From: Avispirillum sp959601495
GTDB taxonomy: Bacteria; Bacillota; Clostridia; Oscillospirales; CAG-272
DNA length: 64,000 nucleotides
Direction of reading: 5' to 3'
Assembly (NCBI GenBank): GCA_959601495.1
Contig: CAUGPT010000007.1
Coordinates: 1 to 64,000 of the forward strand
Part shown: one piece after another, positions 37,340-46,707 of the stretch
Layout: each line of letters starts with the position of its first letter
Position numbering within the stretch: position 1 is the first letter of the stretch
Notes under the pieces: generated by a model
Database searches by the model: none
The model's input: the letters and a program-made list of their open reading frames with translations, nothing else
Told to the model about the DNA's origin: nothing
Position numbers and translations under genes: made by a program

Positions 37340-38416
37340 TTGAAAAAGACAGAAGGCGGCGTTGTAATAGGCGGATACTACGGCTTCGGCAATCTGGGGG
37401 ACGAGACTATACTTCGCGGTATATGCGCAAGTCTCAAAGAGGTCATGGGCGGCGAAAAAATATGCGTGCTGTCGGCGACCCCGAAAGAGACCGCATCGCA
37501 GTACGGCGTCTGCAGTGTGAGCAGAACAAACATAGCGGCGATAATCGAAAAAATGAGCAGATCGTCCCTTTATATAAGCGGCGGCGGAGGACTTTTGCAG
37601 GACGATACCAGCAGGCGCAGTCTTTTGTATTACAGCACAATGATGCTGCTCGGAAAAAAGCTGTGCGGTCATCTTTACGTGTACTCAAACGGAGTCGGCA
37701 ATGTTAAAAGAAGCGGGCATATGCGGCGCGCGCTTATTGAGGCGGACCGAGTAAGCGTAAGGGATGATACCTCAGCCGCGCGGCTTGAAAAACTCGGCAT
37801 CGGATCCCATGTGGCGGCAGACCCCGCGTGGAGGTTCGCTTCCCTCGGGACGCGGCGCGAAAAATACGGATACTTTGCCGTGTGTCTGCGTGGCATAGGT
37901 AATATGAATACAGAGACCATGGAAAAATTCTGCGCAGAATACAGCAGTCGGGGACTGTATCCTTTGTTTGTGTCAATGCACGACGGAGCCGACCTCGGTA
38001 TCTGCTCGGACGCCGCAAAACGATGCGGCGGGCGCTGCATATCTCCCGTAAGCTTCGAGGGGCTTATGTATATCCTGTCCGGCGCAGAGTTTGCCATAGG
38101 CATGCGGCTTCATTTCCTTATAGCAGCCGCAGCGTGCGGTGTACCGTTTGTGGGGCTCGGCGCGGACTGCAAGCTTTTCGATTTTGTCTCTCTGTGGGGA
38201 CGCGGCGAAATACTTTCGGAAAGCTGCGGCGCGGACAGGCTGTCATCCGCTGTTTTAAAAGCGGCAGCCGACGCCGAAAGTGCCGCGGCTTCGGCTGAGA
38301 TAAAGAGCAAAATGCTTGCCTCGCTTGCCGAAAAAGAAGATGAAATACTCAAAAAAATGTGTCTTTCACTGTGCTGCGGCGGCAGCAGCGTGGTAAATCC
38401 TATCAAAGAGGTATGA
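37340..38416 (+). CDS. csaB: Polysaccharide pyruvyl transferase, CsaB-like
   Basis: CsaB adds pyruvate ketals to secondary cell-wall polysaccharide, creating the ligand for SLH-domain proteins. The 358-residue protein starts with a TTG codon (MKKTEGGVVIGGYYGFGNLGDETIL) behind GGAAGG. Family hallmarks: GFGNLGDETIL, ISGGGGLLQDDTSRRSLLYY, the RDDTSAARLEKLG segment, AIGMRLHFLIAAAACGVPFV. Downstream it abuts the copA promoter. A role in wall pyruvylation is inferred from the family; no SLH protein is in the window. Confidence 0.88.
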   Translation: MKKTEGGVVIGGYYGFGNLGDETILRGICASLKEVMGGEKICVLSATPKETASQYGVCSVSRTNIAAIIEKMSRSSLYISGGGGLLQDDTSRRSLLYYSTMMLLGKKLCGHLYVYSNGVGNVKRSGHMRRALIEADRVSVRDDTSAARLEKLGIGSHVAADPAWRFASLGTRREKYGYFAVCLRGIGNMNTETMEKFCAEYSSRGLYPLFVSMHDGADLGICSDAAKRCGGRCISPVSFEGLMYILSGAEFAIGMRLHFLIAAAACGVPFVGLGADCKLFDFVSLWGRGEILSESCGADRLSSAVLKAAADAESAAASAEIKSKMLASLAEKEDEILKKMCLSLCCGGSSVVNPIKEV

Positions 38417-38440
38417 ATTTTCGTTTTTTTCGTAAAACGG

Positions 38441-38469
38441 TTGAATTATGAAAAATCCTGTGCTATTAT
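38441..38469 (+). promoter_or_regulatory. Sigma-A promoter for the copper ATPase
   Basis: TTGAAT (38441-38446), 17-bp spacer, TATTAT (38464-38469). It leaves a leader of about 140 nt before the ATG with no clear hairpin. No CsoR or CopY gene is next to it. Confidence 0.65.
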
Positions 38470-38614
38470 TTGGTAGGAAAGGGAAAAATATCGGCGCGGT
38501 TTCACTGCCCGCCATCTCTCTTTTCGTCTGCTGCCCCTGCCCTTTGTATCGGTTCGGCGGGGATACGGCTGCGGAACATGAATAATTCGGCAAAACCGGA
38601 AAGGAAAGATACTT

Positions 38615-41167
38615 ATGGCTCTGAGACGCTTCAGCGTCACGGGTATGAGCTGCGCGGCGTGCAGCGCTCGTATCGAAAAAGTTGTATCCGCTCTTGACGG
38701 AGTGGATTCTTGCACGGTCAGTCTTTTGACAAATTCAATGACGGTAGAGGGAAGTGCCGCCGACAGCGATATTGTCGCGGCGGTAAAGAATGCCGGCTAC
38801 GGCGCCTCCCCCGAGGGCAAAAGCAGGGGCGGCGGCAGCGCGTCAGATGCTGCGTCCGCACTCGAGGATACGGAAACGCCGAAGCTTATAAGACGCCTTA
38901 TATGGTCGGCGGTATTTCTCTGCGCACTTATGTATATATCCATGGGACACATGATGTGGTCGTGGCCGCTTCCGTCGGTGCTTTCCGACAACCATGTTGC
39001 TATGGGCCTTTGTCAGATGCTTTTGTGCATTGCGGTCATGATCATAAACTCCCGCTTTTTTGTAAGCGGCTTCAAGGCGCTGTGGCACCGCGCCCCCAAT
39101 ATGGACACACTTGTGGCGCTTGGCGCGGGAGCGGCTTTTGTATACAGCACCTGCGTGTTGTTTGCAATGACCGGTGCGCAGAATGCAGGCGACAGTGAAG
39201 CAGTTATGAAATATATGCACGAGTTCTACTTCGAATCGTGCGCAATGATACTGACGCTTATCACCGTGGGCAAAATGCTCGAGGCGCATTCAAAGGGAAA
39301 GACCACGGGTGCGCTGAAGTCGCTCATGGAGCTCTCCCCAAAGACCGCTACTGTTATACGCGGAGAAGAGGAGACTGTTATCCCCGCATCCGAAATACGT
39401 ATAGGCGACATGTTCGTGCTGCGCCCCGGCGAGAGCATTCCTGCCGACGGCACGGTGCTTGAGGGCAGCGGATGCGTTGACGAGTCGTCGCTGACGGGCG
39501 AGTCCGTTCCCGTTGACAAAGCGCCGGGAGACGGCGTGTCCGCGGGCTGCATCAACAGCTCGGGCATGCTCAAATGCCGCGCCGACAAGGTCGGCGAGGA
39601 TACCGCCATATCTCAGATAATCAAAATGGTCAGCGACGCCGCCACAAAAGCGCCTATCGCAAAGGTGGCGGATAAGGTATCGGGCGTGTTCGTGCCGACG
39701 GTCATGGCCATCGCGCTTGTAACGGCGGTCGTATGGCTTTTGTGCGGCGAGAGCATAGGCTTCGCCCTTGCGCGCGCGATATCCGTTCTTGTGATAAGCT
39801 GCCCATGCGCACTGGGGCTTGCGACTCCCGTTGCTATAATGGTCGGCAGCGGCGTGGGCGCAAAGCACGGCATACTTTTCAAAACCGCAGCATCCCTTGA
39901 GGCTGCAGGCAAAAGCGGAGCGGTCGTTCTTGATAAAACAGGCACGGTCACCCGCGGCGAACCCGCGGTCTGCGACATTATCTACTGCGGCGAAAGAAGC
40001 GAGGCGGAGCTTATGTCTCTTGCCGCTTCTCTTGAAAACGGCAGTGAGCATCCTCTTGCTGCTGCAATTATGAAATATGCCGCCGAGAACGGCGTTGAAA
40101 CAATAGAAACAGAAGATTTTACGGCGCTGCCCGGCTTCGGCGTGACCGCGACGGTCGGCGGCAAGGCTGCCTTCGGCGGCAAGGCTGCGCTGGCAAAAGA
40201 GCACGCGGACGTGCCGGACAGCATTACGGCGGAGGCAGACAGGCTCTCCGGCGACGGCAAAACGCCGCTGTACTTCGGAACTGACGGAGAGCTTTACGGC
40301 ATTGCAGCCGTTGCGGATATCATAAAAGATGAAAGCCCTGAGGCTGTAAGAGAGCTTAAAAATATGGGACTGAGAGTCGTTATGCTGACGGGCGACAGCG
40401 AGCGGTGTGCCCGCGCCGTCGGCAGGCAGGCGGGCATTGACGAGGTCATTGCCGAAGTCCTGCCGCAGGACAAGGCAAGAGAGGTCGCGGCGATCGAAGC
40501 CGAGTGCCCCACGGCAATGGTGGGCGACGGCGTCAACGATGCCCCCGCGCTTACCGGTGCCACCACAGGTATAGCTATCGGGCGCGGAACGGACGTTGCC
40601 ATCGACGCGGCGGACGTTGTTCTGGTAAACTCAAAGCTTACGGACGTACCCGCGGCCATAAGGCTCAGCCGCGCAACACTGAGAAATATACACGAGAACC
40701 TGTTCTGGGCATTTTTCTACAACACGATAGGCATACCCGTTGCGGCGGGTGTGTTTATAAAGCTTTGGGGATGGCAGCTCAACCCTATGCTGGGTGCTGC
40801 CGCAATGAGCCTTTCAAGCTTTTGCGTTGTTACAAACGCGCTGCGGCTCAACTTTGTCAAAATATACTCCGCAAAGCATGACAGAAACAGAAGACTGAAA
40901 TCAAAAAAGACCGCACATAAAGCGTGCGGAGAGGAAAGAGAGGCTTGTTCGGTTATGAATACGGCAAATGAGAAAACAGTAAAGATCGAGGGCATGATGT
41001 GCTCTCACTGCTCGGGCAGAGTAAAGGCGGCGCTTGAAGAGCTGCCCGGCGTCGAAAGCGCCGAAGTCAGCCACGAGAAGGGTACGGCGACTCTCAAGCT
41101 GTCCGGAGACGTCTCCGACGATGCGATCCGCGAGGCTGTTGAGAAAGCGGGCTACAAGGTAGTCTGA
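38615..41167 (+). CDS. copA: Cu(I)-exporting P-type ATPase with an extra C-terminal CopZ-like domain
   Basis: Copper efflux pump, 850 residues. An N-terminal metal-binding domain carries GMSCAACS. The membrane part has the transport motif CPC (ISCPCALGLATPVA, about residue 396), the phosphorylation site DKTGTVT (about 440), TGDSERC and GDGVNDAPAL (about 635). After the last membrane helices and a basic linker, residues about 781-850 form a second heavy-metal-associated domain (VKIEGMMCSHCSGRVKAAL), closely resembling free CopZ chaperones. An ATG at 40955 begins that domain in frame, preceded by AGAGAGG, so a free chaperone could also be made. A terminator follows. Confidence 0.95.
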   Translation: MALRRFSVTGMSCAACSARIEKVVSALDGVDSCTVSLLTNSMTVEGSAADSDIVAAVKNAGYGASPEGKSRGGGSASDAASALEDTETPKLIRRLIWSAVFLCALMYISMGHMMWSWPLPSVLSDNHVAMGLCQMLLCIAVMIINSRFFVSGFKALWHRAPNMDTLVALGAGAAFVYSTCVLFAMTGAQNAGDSEAVMKYMHEFYFESCAMILTLITVGKMLEAHSKGKTTGALKSLMELSPKTATVIRGEEETVIPASEIRIGDMFVLRPGESIPADGTVLEGSGCVDESSLTGESVPVDKAPGDGVSAGCINSSGMLKCRADKVGEDTAISQIIKMVSDAATKAPIAKVADKVSGVFVPTVMAIALVTAVVWLLCGESIGFALARAISVLVISCPCALGLATPVAIMVGSGVGAKHGILFKTAASLEAAGKSGAVVLDKTGTVTRGEPAVCDIIYCGERSEAELMSLAASLENGSEHPLAAAIMKYAAENGVETIETEDFTALPGFGVTATVGGKAAFGGKAALAKEHADVPDSITAEADRLSGDGKTPLYFGTDGELYGIAAVADIIKDESPEAVRELKNMGLRVVMLTGDSERCARAVGRQAGIDEVIAEVLPQDKAREVAAIEAECPTAMVGDGVNDAPALTGATTGIAIGRGTDVAIDAADVVLVNSKLTDVPAAIRLSRATLRNIHENLFWAFFYNTIGIPVAAGVFIKLWGWQLNPMLGAAAMSLSSFCVVTNALRLNFVKIYSAKHDRNRRLKSKKTAHKACGEEREACSVMNTANEKTVKIEGMMCSHCSGRVKAALEELPGVESAEVSHEKGTATLKLSGDVSDDAIREAVEKAGYKVV

Positions 41168-41183
41168 CACCGAATTAAAAGAG

Positions 41184-41213
41184 AAAAAAGCTTGCCGCAC
41201 GGCAAGCTTTTTT
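41184..41213 (+). terminator. Bidirectional terminator between copA and the NAGPA gene
   Basis: AAGCTTGCC / GGCAAGCTT with loop GCAC, flanked by a run of As and a run of Ts, so it can serve copA on the plus strand and the convergent gene on the minus strand. Confidence 0.9.
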
Positions 41214-41215
41214 CA

Positions 41216-42409
41216 TTATTTTTCTTTGGGATTTATCAGAAACGCATTGGGAAGTATGCGCCCGAGGGTGGGGTTTGCGGAGCAGTTTTTGGTGATGACC
41301 TCGCCTTTATACGCTATAACGCTTGTTGCGCCGCTGTCGCAGCTTGATGCGTTTATAACTCCGTAGGAGAGAAGTATTTCCGCCATGTCGTCAACGGTGC
41401 AGCCGATGGAGTATGTAACGTCACGTCCGTCGACGTTCAGAAATACCATAACTCCGTCTTCTCTCTGACCTACACCGGTTCGCGGCTGTATGCCGTATCC
41501 CGAGGAGCCGGAAACCATTTTCTGCCCGTTCGCTATAAGCAGGGGGCTGAACTGTATTCCGTCGCGTATGTTGCCGTAGCTTGCCCAGTCGTTAAGCGTG
41601 CCCACAATGAGTCTGTCGTCGTTTGTGATAACGATGCTGCTGTAATACGGAACATAGCTGCCCCAGTATTTTCCCTGAGAAAGGCTCATGCCGACGACCT
41701 CGCCGCCGTTGCCGTTTTCGTCGTAATCTGCAAAGCCGCTGGCGTTGACACCCGCGACCGCGCCGTAGAATTTCATCATATCCAGTATGCGCATACCCGT
41801 AACTCCGGGATACTGCGTCATGCCCACGTAAACGCGCGAGGGCTCGTCCACAAGCATTATTCTGCCCTTATAGTTGGGACCCGTTATCTCCGAGACGAGA
41901 ATGCCGTTTTCTATATCGTTTATGACTATCGTGTTGCCCACGAAGTCCTTGCCGCCGACATAGAGGTTTGCAAGCCCCAGCGGATCCTTGTTCTCCGGCT
42001 CCGGTTCCGGCTCGTCATTCGGGGGAGCCGTTGTGTCGGCTGTGGTGATGTCTCCTCCGATAACGTTGGGATCCTCATGCTGGTTGCTCATAACGGCACT
42101 TATAACGCTGTCCGGAAAAAACCACGTGGCAAGCCACTGGTGGCTTTTCGTTGTCATGGCGGTCTCTATCCAAATGGTACGCCAGTATTTTATAAACGGT
42201 ATATCGGAGCATACTATAACGGCGTACAGCGCCGTAAGCCCCACAAAAACGGAGATCAGCACGGCAAGCACGCGAGCTTTTTTTTGCTGTTTTGTAAGCT
42301 TCTTGCGCTCGCTCTTGCCGCCGCGTTTTGTTCGGACGGCGATTGCGTCGTCGCCGCGCCGCGCGGGGACTTCGTTTTTGTTATGTACAGTCAGTTTGTT
42401 TCTTTCCAT
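41216..42409 (-). CDS. Membrane-anchored phosphodiester glycosidase (NAGPA family)
   Basis: 397 residues: basic cytoplasmic N-terminus, one transmembrane helix (about 47-69), an extracellular linker rich in Pro/Glu, then the NAGPA domain. Visible motifs are GRIMLVDEPSRVYVGMTQYPG, AGVNASGF, GIQFSPLLIANGQ, GIQPRTGVGQREDGVMVFLNVDGR (split by turns) and NASSCDSGATSVIAYKGE. The family removes sugars joined through phosphodiesters; in Gram-positives it is often tied to cell-wall glycopolymers. Its ATG overlaps the stop of the FAD gene by one base (TAATG), so the two form an operon. Confidence 0.85.
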   Translation of the reverse strand: MERNKLTVHNKNEVPARRGDDAIAVRTKRGGKSERKKLTKQQKKARVLAVLISVFVGLTALYAVIVCSDIPFIKYWRTIWIETAMTTKSHQWLATWFFPDSVISAVMSNQHEDPNVIGGDITTADTTAPPNDEPEPEPENKDPLGLANLYVGGKDFVGNTIVINDIENGILVSEITGPNYKGRIMLVDEPSRVYVGMTQYPGVTGMRILDMMKFYGAVAGVNASGFADYDENGNGGEVVGMSLSQGKYWGSYVPYYSSIVITNDDRLIVGTLNDWASYGNIRDGIQFSPLLIANGQKMVSGSSGYGIQPRTGVGQREDGVMVFLNVDGRDVTYSIGCTVDDMAEILLSYGVINASSCDSGATSVIAYKGEVITKNCSANPTLGRILPNAFLINPKEK

Positions 42410-43830
42410 TATTCCTTTGAGGTGCCGGTTTCGCCCTCGAAAATTTTTCTGCCCATAAGCACGCCCATAACGCTCGCCATCATAAGACCGCGCGTCCAGC
42501 CGCTGCTGTCGCCGAGACAGTGCAGATTGCGGACGTTTGTGTTAAGATCGCGATCCATGCGGACTTTGTTAGAGTAAAACTTGAGCTCGGGGCTGTACAG
42601 AAGGGTCTCGGTAGATGCAAAACCGGGTACTACCATGTCAAGCATACGTATGAATTCGATTATGTTCGTCATTGCGCGGTAGGGCATTGCCGCCGTTATG
42701 TCTCCGGGCACGGCATCCTTGAGCGTGGGCTTGACGTTGGAGAACGCAAGCTCCTTTGCCCATGTGCGCTTACCGTCAAGAATATCGCCGTAGCGCTGAA
42801 CGAGTATGTGACCCGCACCCAGCATATTGGTGAGCTCGCCCACCTTCTGCGCATATGCGATAGGCTGATTGAAAGGCTCCGTAAAGTTGTGGCTGACGAG
42901 GATGGCAAGGTTTGTGTTGTCGCTCTTGTTGTCCTTGTAGCTGTGGCCGTTTACAACGGCAAGATCGTTGTCGTAGTTCTCCTGTGCCACAAATCCGCCC
43001 GGGTTCTGACAGAATGTGCGGACCTTGTTTTTCCAGGGCTTCGGATAGCCGATGAGCTTGCTTTCGTACAGCACACGGTTCACTTTCTCCATGACCTCGT
43101 TGCGGCACTCAACGCGCACGCCTATATCGACCGTGCCGGGCTTGTGCGCAATGTTGTGCTCCGCGCATATCTTTTCCAGCCAGTCCGCGCCGCGGCGTCC
43201 CGTGGCTATGACGACGCGCCCCGCTCTTATTTCCTTTTCGGTGTCGCCCTCGCGGACGATAACTCCGCGGCAGACGTCGCCGTCAAGTATGATGTTATCG
43301 CAGTTTGCGCTGAACATCATGTCAACGCTGTGCTCCATGAGCCATACCTGTATATCGTAGTAAAGCTTCTGCGCTTTTTCCGTTCCGAGATGGCGGATAG
43401 GGCAGTCTACGAGCTTGAGGCCCGCTTTTATGGCGTTCTTTCTGATCTCTTTGATCTCGTCATTGTTGCCGATGCCCTCTATGTGGGGATCCGCACCGAA
43501 CTCAAGATAAATCTTATCGGTGTAATTTATGAGCTCCTGCGCAAAATCCGCGCCTATAAGATCGGGCAGATCGCCGCCCACCTCGTAGGAGAGAGAAAGC
43601 TTTCCGTCGGAGAAAGCGCCCGCACCGGAAAAACCGGTGGTTATGCTGCAGCCCCTCGGACAGTTGACGCAGTGCCCGATTTCCGATTTGGGACAGTGAC
43701 GCTTTTCAACGGGGAGCCCTTTTTCTATAAGAAGAATTTTCTGTTTTGAGCCCAGACGGAGCATTTCCATTGCCGTAAATATACCTGCGGGACCCGCTCC
43801 CACTATGATCAGATCGTATTGAGTTGCCAA
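42409..43830 (-). CDS. FAD-dependent dehydrogenase (HI0933/YhiN-like flavoprotein)
   Basis: 473-residue flavoprotein. The FAD-binding motif YDLIIVGAGPAGIFTAMEML is right at the N-terminus; further motifs are CNCPRG-like CVNCPRGCSITTGFSGAGAFSDGKLSL, VVIATGRRGADWL and a C-terminal CLGDSSGWTRGLMMASVMG. I place the start at a TTG (43830) behind GAAAGGA. A GTG at 43944 is also in frame, but it lies between the -35 and -10 of a good promoter, so it cannot be on the transcript. Substrate unknown; a cysteine cluster after residue 60 may bind a cofactor. Confidence 0.82.
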   Translation of the reverse strand: MATQYDLIIVGAGPAGIFTAMEMLRLGSKQKILLIEKGLPVEKRHCPKSEIGHCVNCPRGCSITTGFSGAGAFSDGKLSLSYEVGGDLPDLIGADFAQELINYTDKIYLEFGADPHIEGIGNNDEIKEIRKNAIKAGLKLVDCPIRHLGTEKAQKLYYDIQVWLMEHSVDMMFSANCDNIILDGDVCRGVIVREGDTEKEIRAGRVVIATGRRGADWLEKICAEHNIAHKPGTVDIGVRVECRNEVMEKVNRVLYESKLIGYPKPWKNKVRTFCQNPGGFVAQENYDNDLAVVNGHSYKDNKSDNTNLAILVSHNFTEPFNQPIAYAQKVGELTNMLGAGHILVQRYGDILDGKRTWAKELAFSNVKPTLKDAVPGDITAAMPYRAMTNIIEFIRMLDMVVPGFASTETLLYSPELKFYSNKVRMDRDLNTNVRNLHCLGDSSGWTRGLMMASVMGVLMGRKIFEGETGTSKE

Positions 43831-43851
43831 TTGAGAAATATCCTTTCGTGT

Positions 43852-43909
43852 ATACCGCGGAACAAAGGGCTGAAGCCGTGCGGCGGCAAGCCCCGGATAT
43901 CGGCGGTAT
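43852..43909 (-). promoter_or_regulatory. Structured leader of the FAD-dehydrogenase transcript
   Basis: Outer pairing ATACCGC / GCGGTAT encloses GGGCT / AGCCC and an inner GCCG / CGGC hairpin, all within the leader between the promoter and the TTG start. The nested pairing suggests a cis-acting RNA structure; I do not recognise a known riboswitch. Confidence 0.35.
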
Positions 43910-43931
43910 TCTGCTTTTTTCGTACTATTAG

Positions 43932-43960
43932 ATTTTATCACCACGCGCCTTTAAAGTCAA
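43932..43960 (-). promoter_or_regulatory. Sigma-A promoter for the FAD dehydrogenase and NAGPA gene
   Basis: Minus-strand TTGACT, 17-bp spacer, TAAAAT. Divergent from the gpsA promoter about 75 bp away. Confidence 0.68.
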
Positions 43961-44032
43961 GTATGTAAAATACGGTAAAGTTTTTTTAACATTATATTAT
44001 CGGTTAATTCACATTATATTTTGTCTTCATGC

Positions 44033-44061
44033 TTGCAATTTGTTTCAAGTTGTGATATTAT
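44033..44061 (+). promoter_or_regulatory. Sigma-A promoter for gpsA
   Basis: TTGCAA (44033-44038), 17-bp spacer, TATTAT (44056-44061). The leader is about 50 nt with an AGGAGAAG site. Confidence 0.68.
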
Positions 44062-44117
44062 ATCTGCAGAATAGAGTAATTATGCACAAATTCATATATT
44101 GATTATCAGGAGAAGTA

Positions 44118-45122
44118 ATGGATATCGGCGTACTTGGAGCGGGCACGTGGGGTATTGCACTGGCAAAGCTTTTGTGCGAAAACCGCCATCGCGTCACCGT
44201 TTGGTCCGCACTTCCGGAAGAGATAGAATGGCTTTCGGGCGGGCATGAGCATAAAAATCTGCCCGGAGTAAAGCTTCCGCGGGACATTAAGTATACGGCA
44301 GATATTGAAAAGGCACTGAGGGCGGACTTTGTTTTGTTTGCGGTGCCGTCCGCTTTTGTCCGTTCGACGGTGAGAGCGGCGTCTCAGTTTTTAAGAGAAG
44401 GTCAGATAATAATAGACGCGGCAAAGGGCATGGAGAGCGAAACGCTTTTCACCATGACCGAGGTCATAGCCGACGAAATGAAAAAGTGCGGCTGCACCTT
44501 TGAGCCGAAGCTTGTGGCACTGTCGGGTCCCACCCACGCCGAGGAGGTCGCCATCGGTATGCCTACATCCGTCGTGTGTGCCTGCAGCGACGAAGAATGT
44601 GCCCAAAGCGCAGCTTCGCTGTTTATGAATTCCTGCATGCGCGTTTACACGAATACCGACGTCAAAGGCGTTGAGCTTTGCGGCGCGCTGAAGAATATAA
44701 TCGCTCTTGCCTCCGGAATGAGCACCGGCATGGGGTACGGTGATAACACCCGTGCAATGCTCATCACCCGCGGTATTGCCGAAATGACGAGAATGGGTCT
44801 TGCCATGGGCTGCAAGAGGCGCACATTTATGGGTCTTGCGGGCATCGGCGATCTGATAGTGACATGTACATCGCAGCACAGCAGAAACAATCGCTGCGGA
44901 GAATATATAGGTCGGGGCATGACATATAAAGAAGCTTCCGAAAAGGTCGGCATGGTCGTCGAGGGCTATTACGCACTTGAGGCTGCCGTTGAGCTTTCCC
45001 GCAAGTACGGGGAGCCGCTGCCCATCATCAGCGCCGTTTACGACGTAGTGATGAACGGCAGAAAACCCGAGGACGCGCTTGACGCGCTTATGACTCGCGC
45101 CATGCGCTCCGAACTTGAATAA
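44118..45122 (+). CDS. gpsA: Glycerol-3-phosphate dehydrogenase [NAD(P)+]
   Basis: Makes sn-glycerol-3-phosphate for phospholipids. The 334-residue protein has the N-terminal nucleotide-binding motif GVLGAGTWGIALAKLL, FAVPSAFVR, LSGPTHAEEVAIG, the catalytic-lysine region GVELCGALKNIIALASG and GLAGIGDLIVTCTSQHSRN. Full length. A lipoprotein gene with its own ribosome-binding site follows after 33 bp. Confidence 0.97.
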   Translation: MDIGVLGAGTWGIALAKLLCENRHRVTVWSALPEEIEWLSGGHEHKNLPGVKLPRDIKYTADIEKALRADFVLFAVPSAFVRSTVRAASQFLREGQIIIDAAKGMESETLFTMTEVIADEMKKCGCTFEPKLVALSGPTHAEEVAIGMPTSVVCACSDEECAQSAASLFMNSCMRVYTNTDVKGVELCGALKNIIALASGMSTGMGYGDNTRAMLITRGIAEMTRMGLAMGCKRRTFMGLAGIGDLIVTCTSQHSRNNRCGEYIGRGMTYKEASEKVGMVVEGYYALEAAVELSRKYGEPLPIISAVYDVVMNGRKPEDALDALMTRAMRSELE

Positions 45123-45155
45123 ACTTTGTCAAAAATTAATTTAGGAGATATATGT

Positions 45156-46697
45156 ATGAAAGCAAAAAGACTCATTGCGATCCTGCTTGCAGCACTTATG
45201 TGTGTTCCGATCCTTGCTTCCTGCGCGGATGACGGACCGGAGGATTTCACACGTCCGCAGGGCGACACTGCCAGCAACGATTCAAACTTTCCCGGTGCCG
45301 ATTATGACGGTGAAGATTTTACCTTCCTTTATATTAAGCACTCGGATGTAGGCAAGGACTACTACGGCGGCAACTATCTTGACTCCGAGGCTCTCGAGGG
45401 ACGTACCGTTGAGGATGCTGTTTACGAGAGAAACCTTGCGGTTGAGGAAAAGTACAGCGTAAACATCAACCAGGACGTTCAGGTCAACGGTGACCCCGCA
45501 AAGCTTCTGCAGAAGAAGTACATGGCGGGCGAGTTCAACTTTGACGTTATCTACGGCTGGTGCTACAAGCTCGGCGCGTGCATCACCGAGAACTATTTTG
45601 AGGACTTTTACAAGCTCCGTGACAACGGTACTGCGGATTTCGATCAGGAGTACTGGAGCCCTACGGCTATGGAAGACCTTACAATTGACGGCAAGCTGTA
45701 TCTCTGCATGAACGATATCACCATGAATAAGCTTGAGTGGGCAGGATTTCTGTTCTACAACAAGAGCATTTATGAAGATCAGCGCCTTGAAGATGAGTTC
45801 GGCTCCATCTACGACCTTGTAGACAGCGGAAAGTGGACTCTTGATACATATCTTAACATGGTATCTTACGTCAGCCAGGACCTTGACGGTAACGGCACTA
45901 TCAACAAGGATGACCTTTACGGACTTATCGAGGGCGACGGCTCCGGCTCCTCTGTTGCGCACTGGTGCGGTATTGACTACACCACCCGCAACGATGACGG
46001 CTCTTACACCGTAGACTTCTACAGCGAAAAGCTGCTTGACATCATCAATAAGGTCAACCCCATATACAGCAACCAGAAGTATGTCATGACATACGAAAAT
46101 ATCTGGAAAGATAACGCAGATATGAGCGGCTCTACCGACCAGTGGGAGTATGCGCGTTCGTTCTTTACGACCGACCATTCTCTGTTCTGCACAGGCTCCG
46201 CTTATATCACCAGCGAGTTCCGTAACATGGAGAGCTCCTACGGTATCGTTCCCAACCCCAAGTATGACGAAAACCAGAAGGACTACTACGCCGGCGTTAG
46301 CTGCCTCGCTTCCATATTTGCGCTTCCCAGCACTCAGAGAACCGATATGAAGACCGCAGGTCTTGAGCGTACCGGTACTATCCTTGAGTATCTCGCATAC
46401 AAGTCCAACCAGATACTTCTGCCCGTGTACTACGATACACTTCTGAAGGGTCAGAGACTTGACGGCGACGACGACTCCAGAATGCTCGATATCATCAGAA
46501 CCTCTATCAGATTCGAGTTTGTTGATTCTATAGGTCTTGAAGATTTCGGCAGTCTGCTCAGCTCTATGTTCTCAAAGCCTTCTTCTGCTACATCGACATA
46601 CGAGCGTAACAAGAGAAAGCTTCAGAAGAGCCTTGACGATTTCTACTCCAACATGCTTCTTCTCCAGACTAAGCAGGCAGGAACGGAAAGCAAATAA
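45156..46697 (+). CDS. Extracellular solute-binding lipoprotein, orphan
   Basis: 513 residues with signal peptide and lipobox ILASC (Cys23). The mature part resembles family-1 extracellular solute-binding proteins (TFLYIKHSD, DVIYGWCYKLG, LYLCMNDITMNKLEWAGFLFYNK, GKWTLDTYLNMV). An EF-hand-like DLDGNGTINKDDL lies near residue 250 and may bind calcium, as some sugar-binding proteins do. No ATPase or permease is adjacent, so partners must be encoded elsewhere. The ATG at 45156 follows TAGGAGA. Codon use suggests strong expression. It ends in a terminator. Confidence 0.8.
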   Translation: MKAKRLIAILLAALMCVPILASCADDGPEDFTRPQGDTASNDSNFPGADYDGEDFTFLYIKHSDVGKDYYGGNYLDSEALEGRTVEDAVYERNLAVEEKYSVNINQDVQVNGDPAKLLQKKYMAGEFNFDVIYGWCYKLGACITENYFEDFYKLRDNGTADFDQEYWSPTAMEDLTIDGKLYLCMNDITMNKLEWAGFLFYNKSIYEDQRLEDEFGSIYDLVDSGKWTLDTYLNMVSYVSQDLDGNGTINKDDLYGLIEGDGSGSSVAHWCGIDYTTRNDDGSYTVDFYSEKLLDIINKVNPIYSNQKYVMTYENIWKDNADMSGSTDQWEYARSFFTTDHSLFCTGSAYITSEFRNMESSYGIVPNPKYDENQKDYYAGVSCLASIFALPSTQRTDMKTAGLERTGTILEYLAYKSNQILLPVYYDTLLKGQRLDGDDDSRMLDIIRTSIRFEFVDSIGLEDFGSLLSSMFSKPSSATSTYERNKRKLQKSLDDFYSNMLLLQTKQAGTESK

Positions 46698-46707
46698 TTA
46701 CAGTTAC

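Noticed and set aside
42520..43749. A 409-codon plus-strand frame opposite the FAD dehydrogenase
   Set aside because: The minus-strand gene has clear flavoprotein motifs, promoter and ribosome site; the plus-strand frame has none.
43831..43944. Upstream GTG start for the FAD dehydrogenase
   Set aside because: The GTG lies between the -35 and -10 elements of the promoter, so it is not transcribed.
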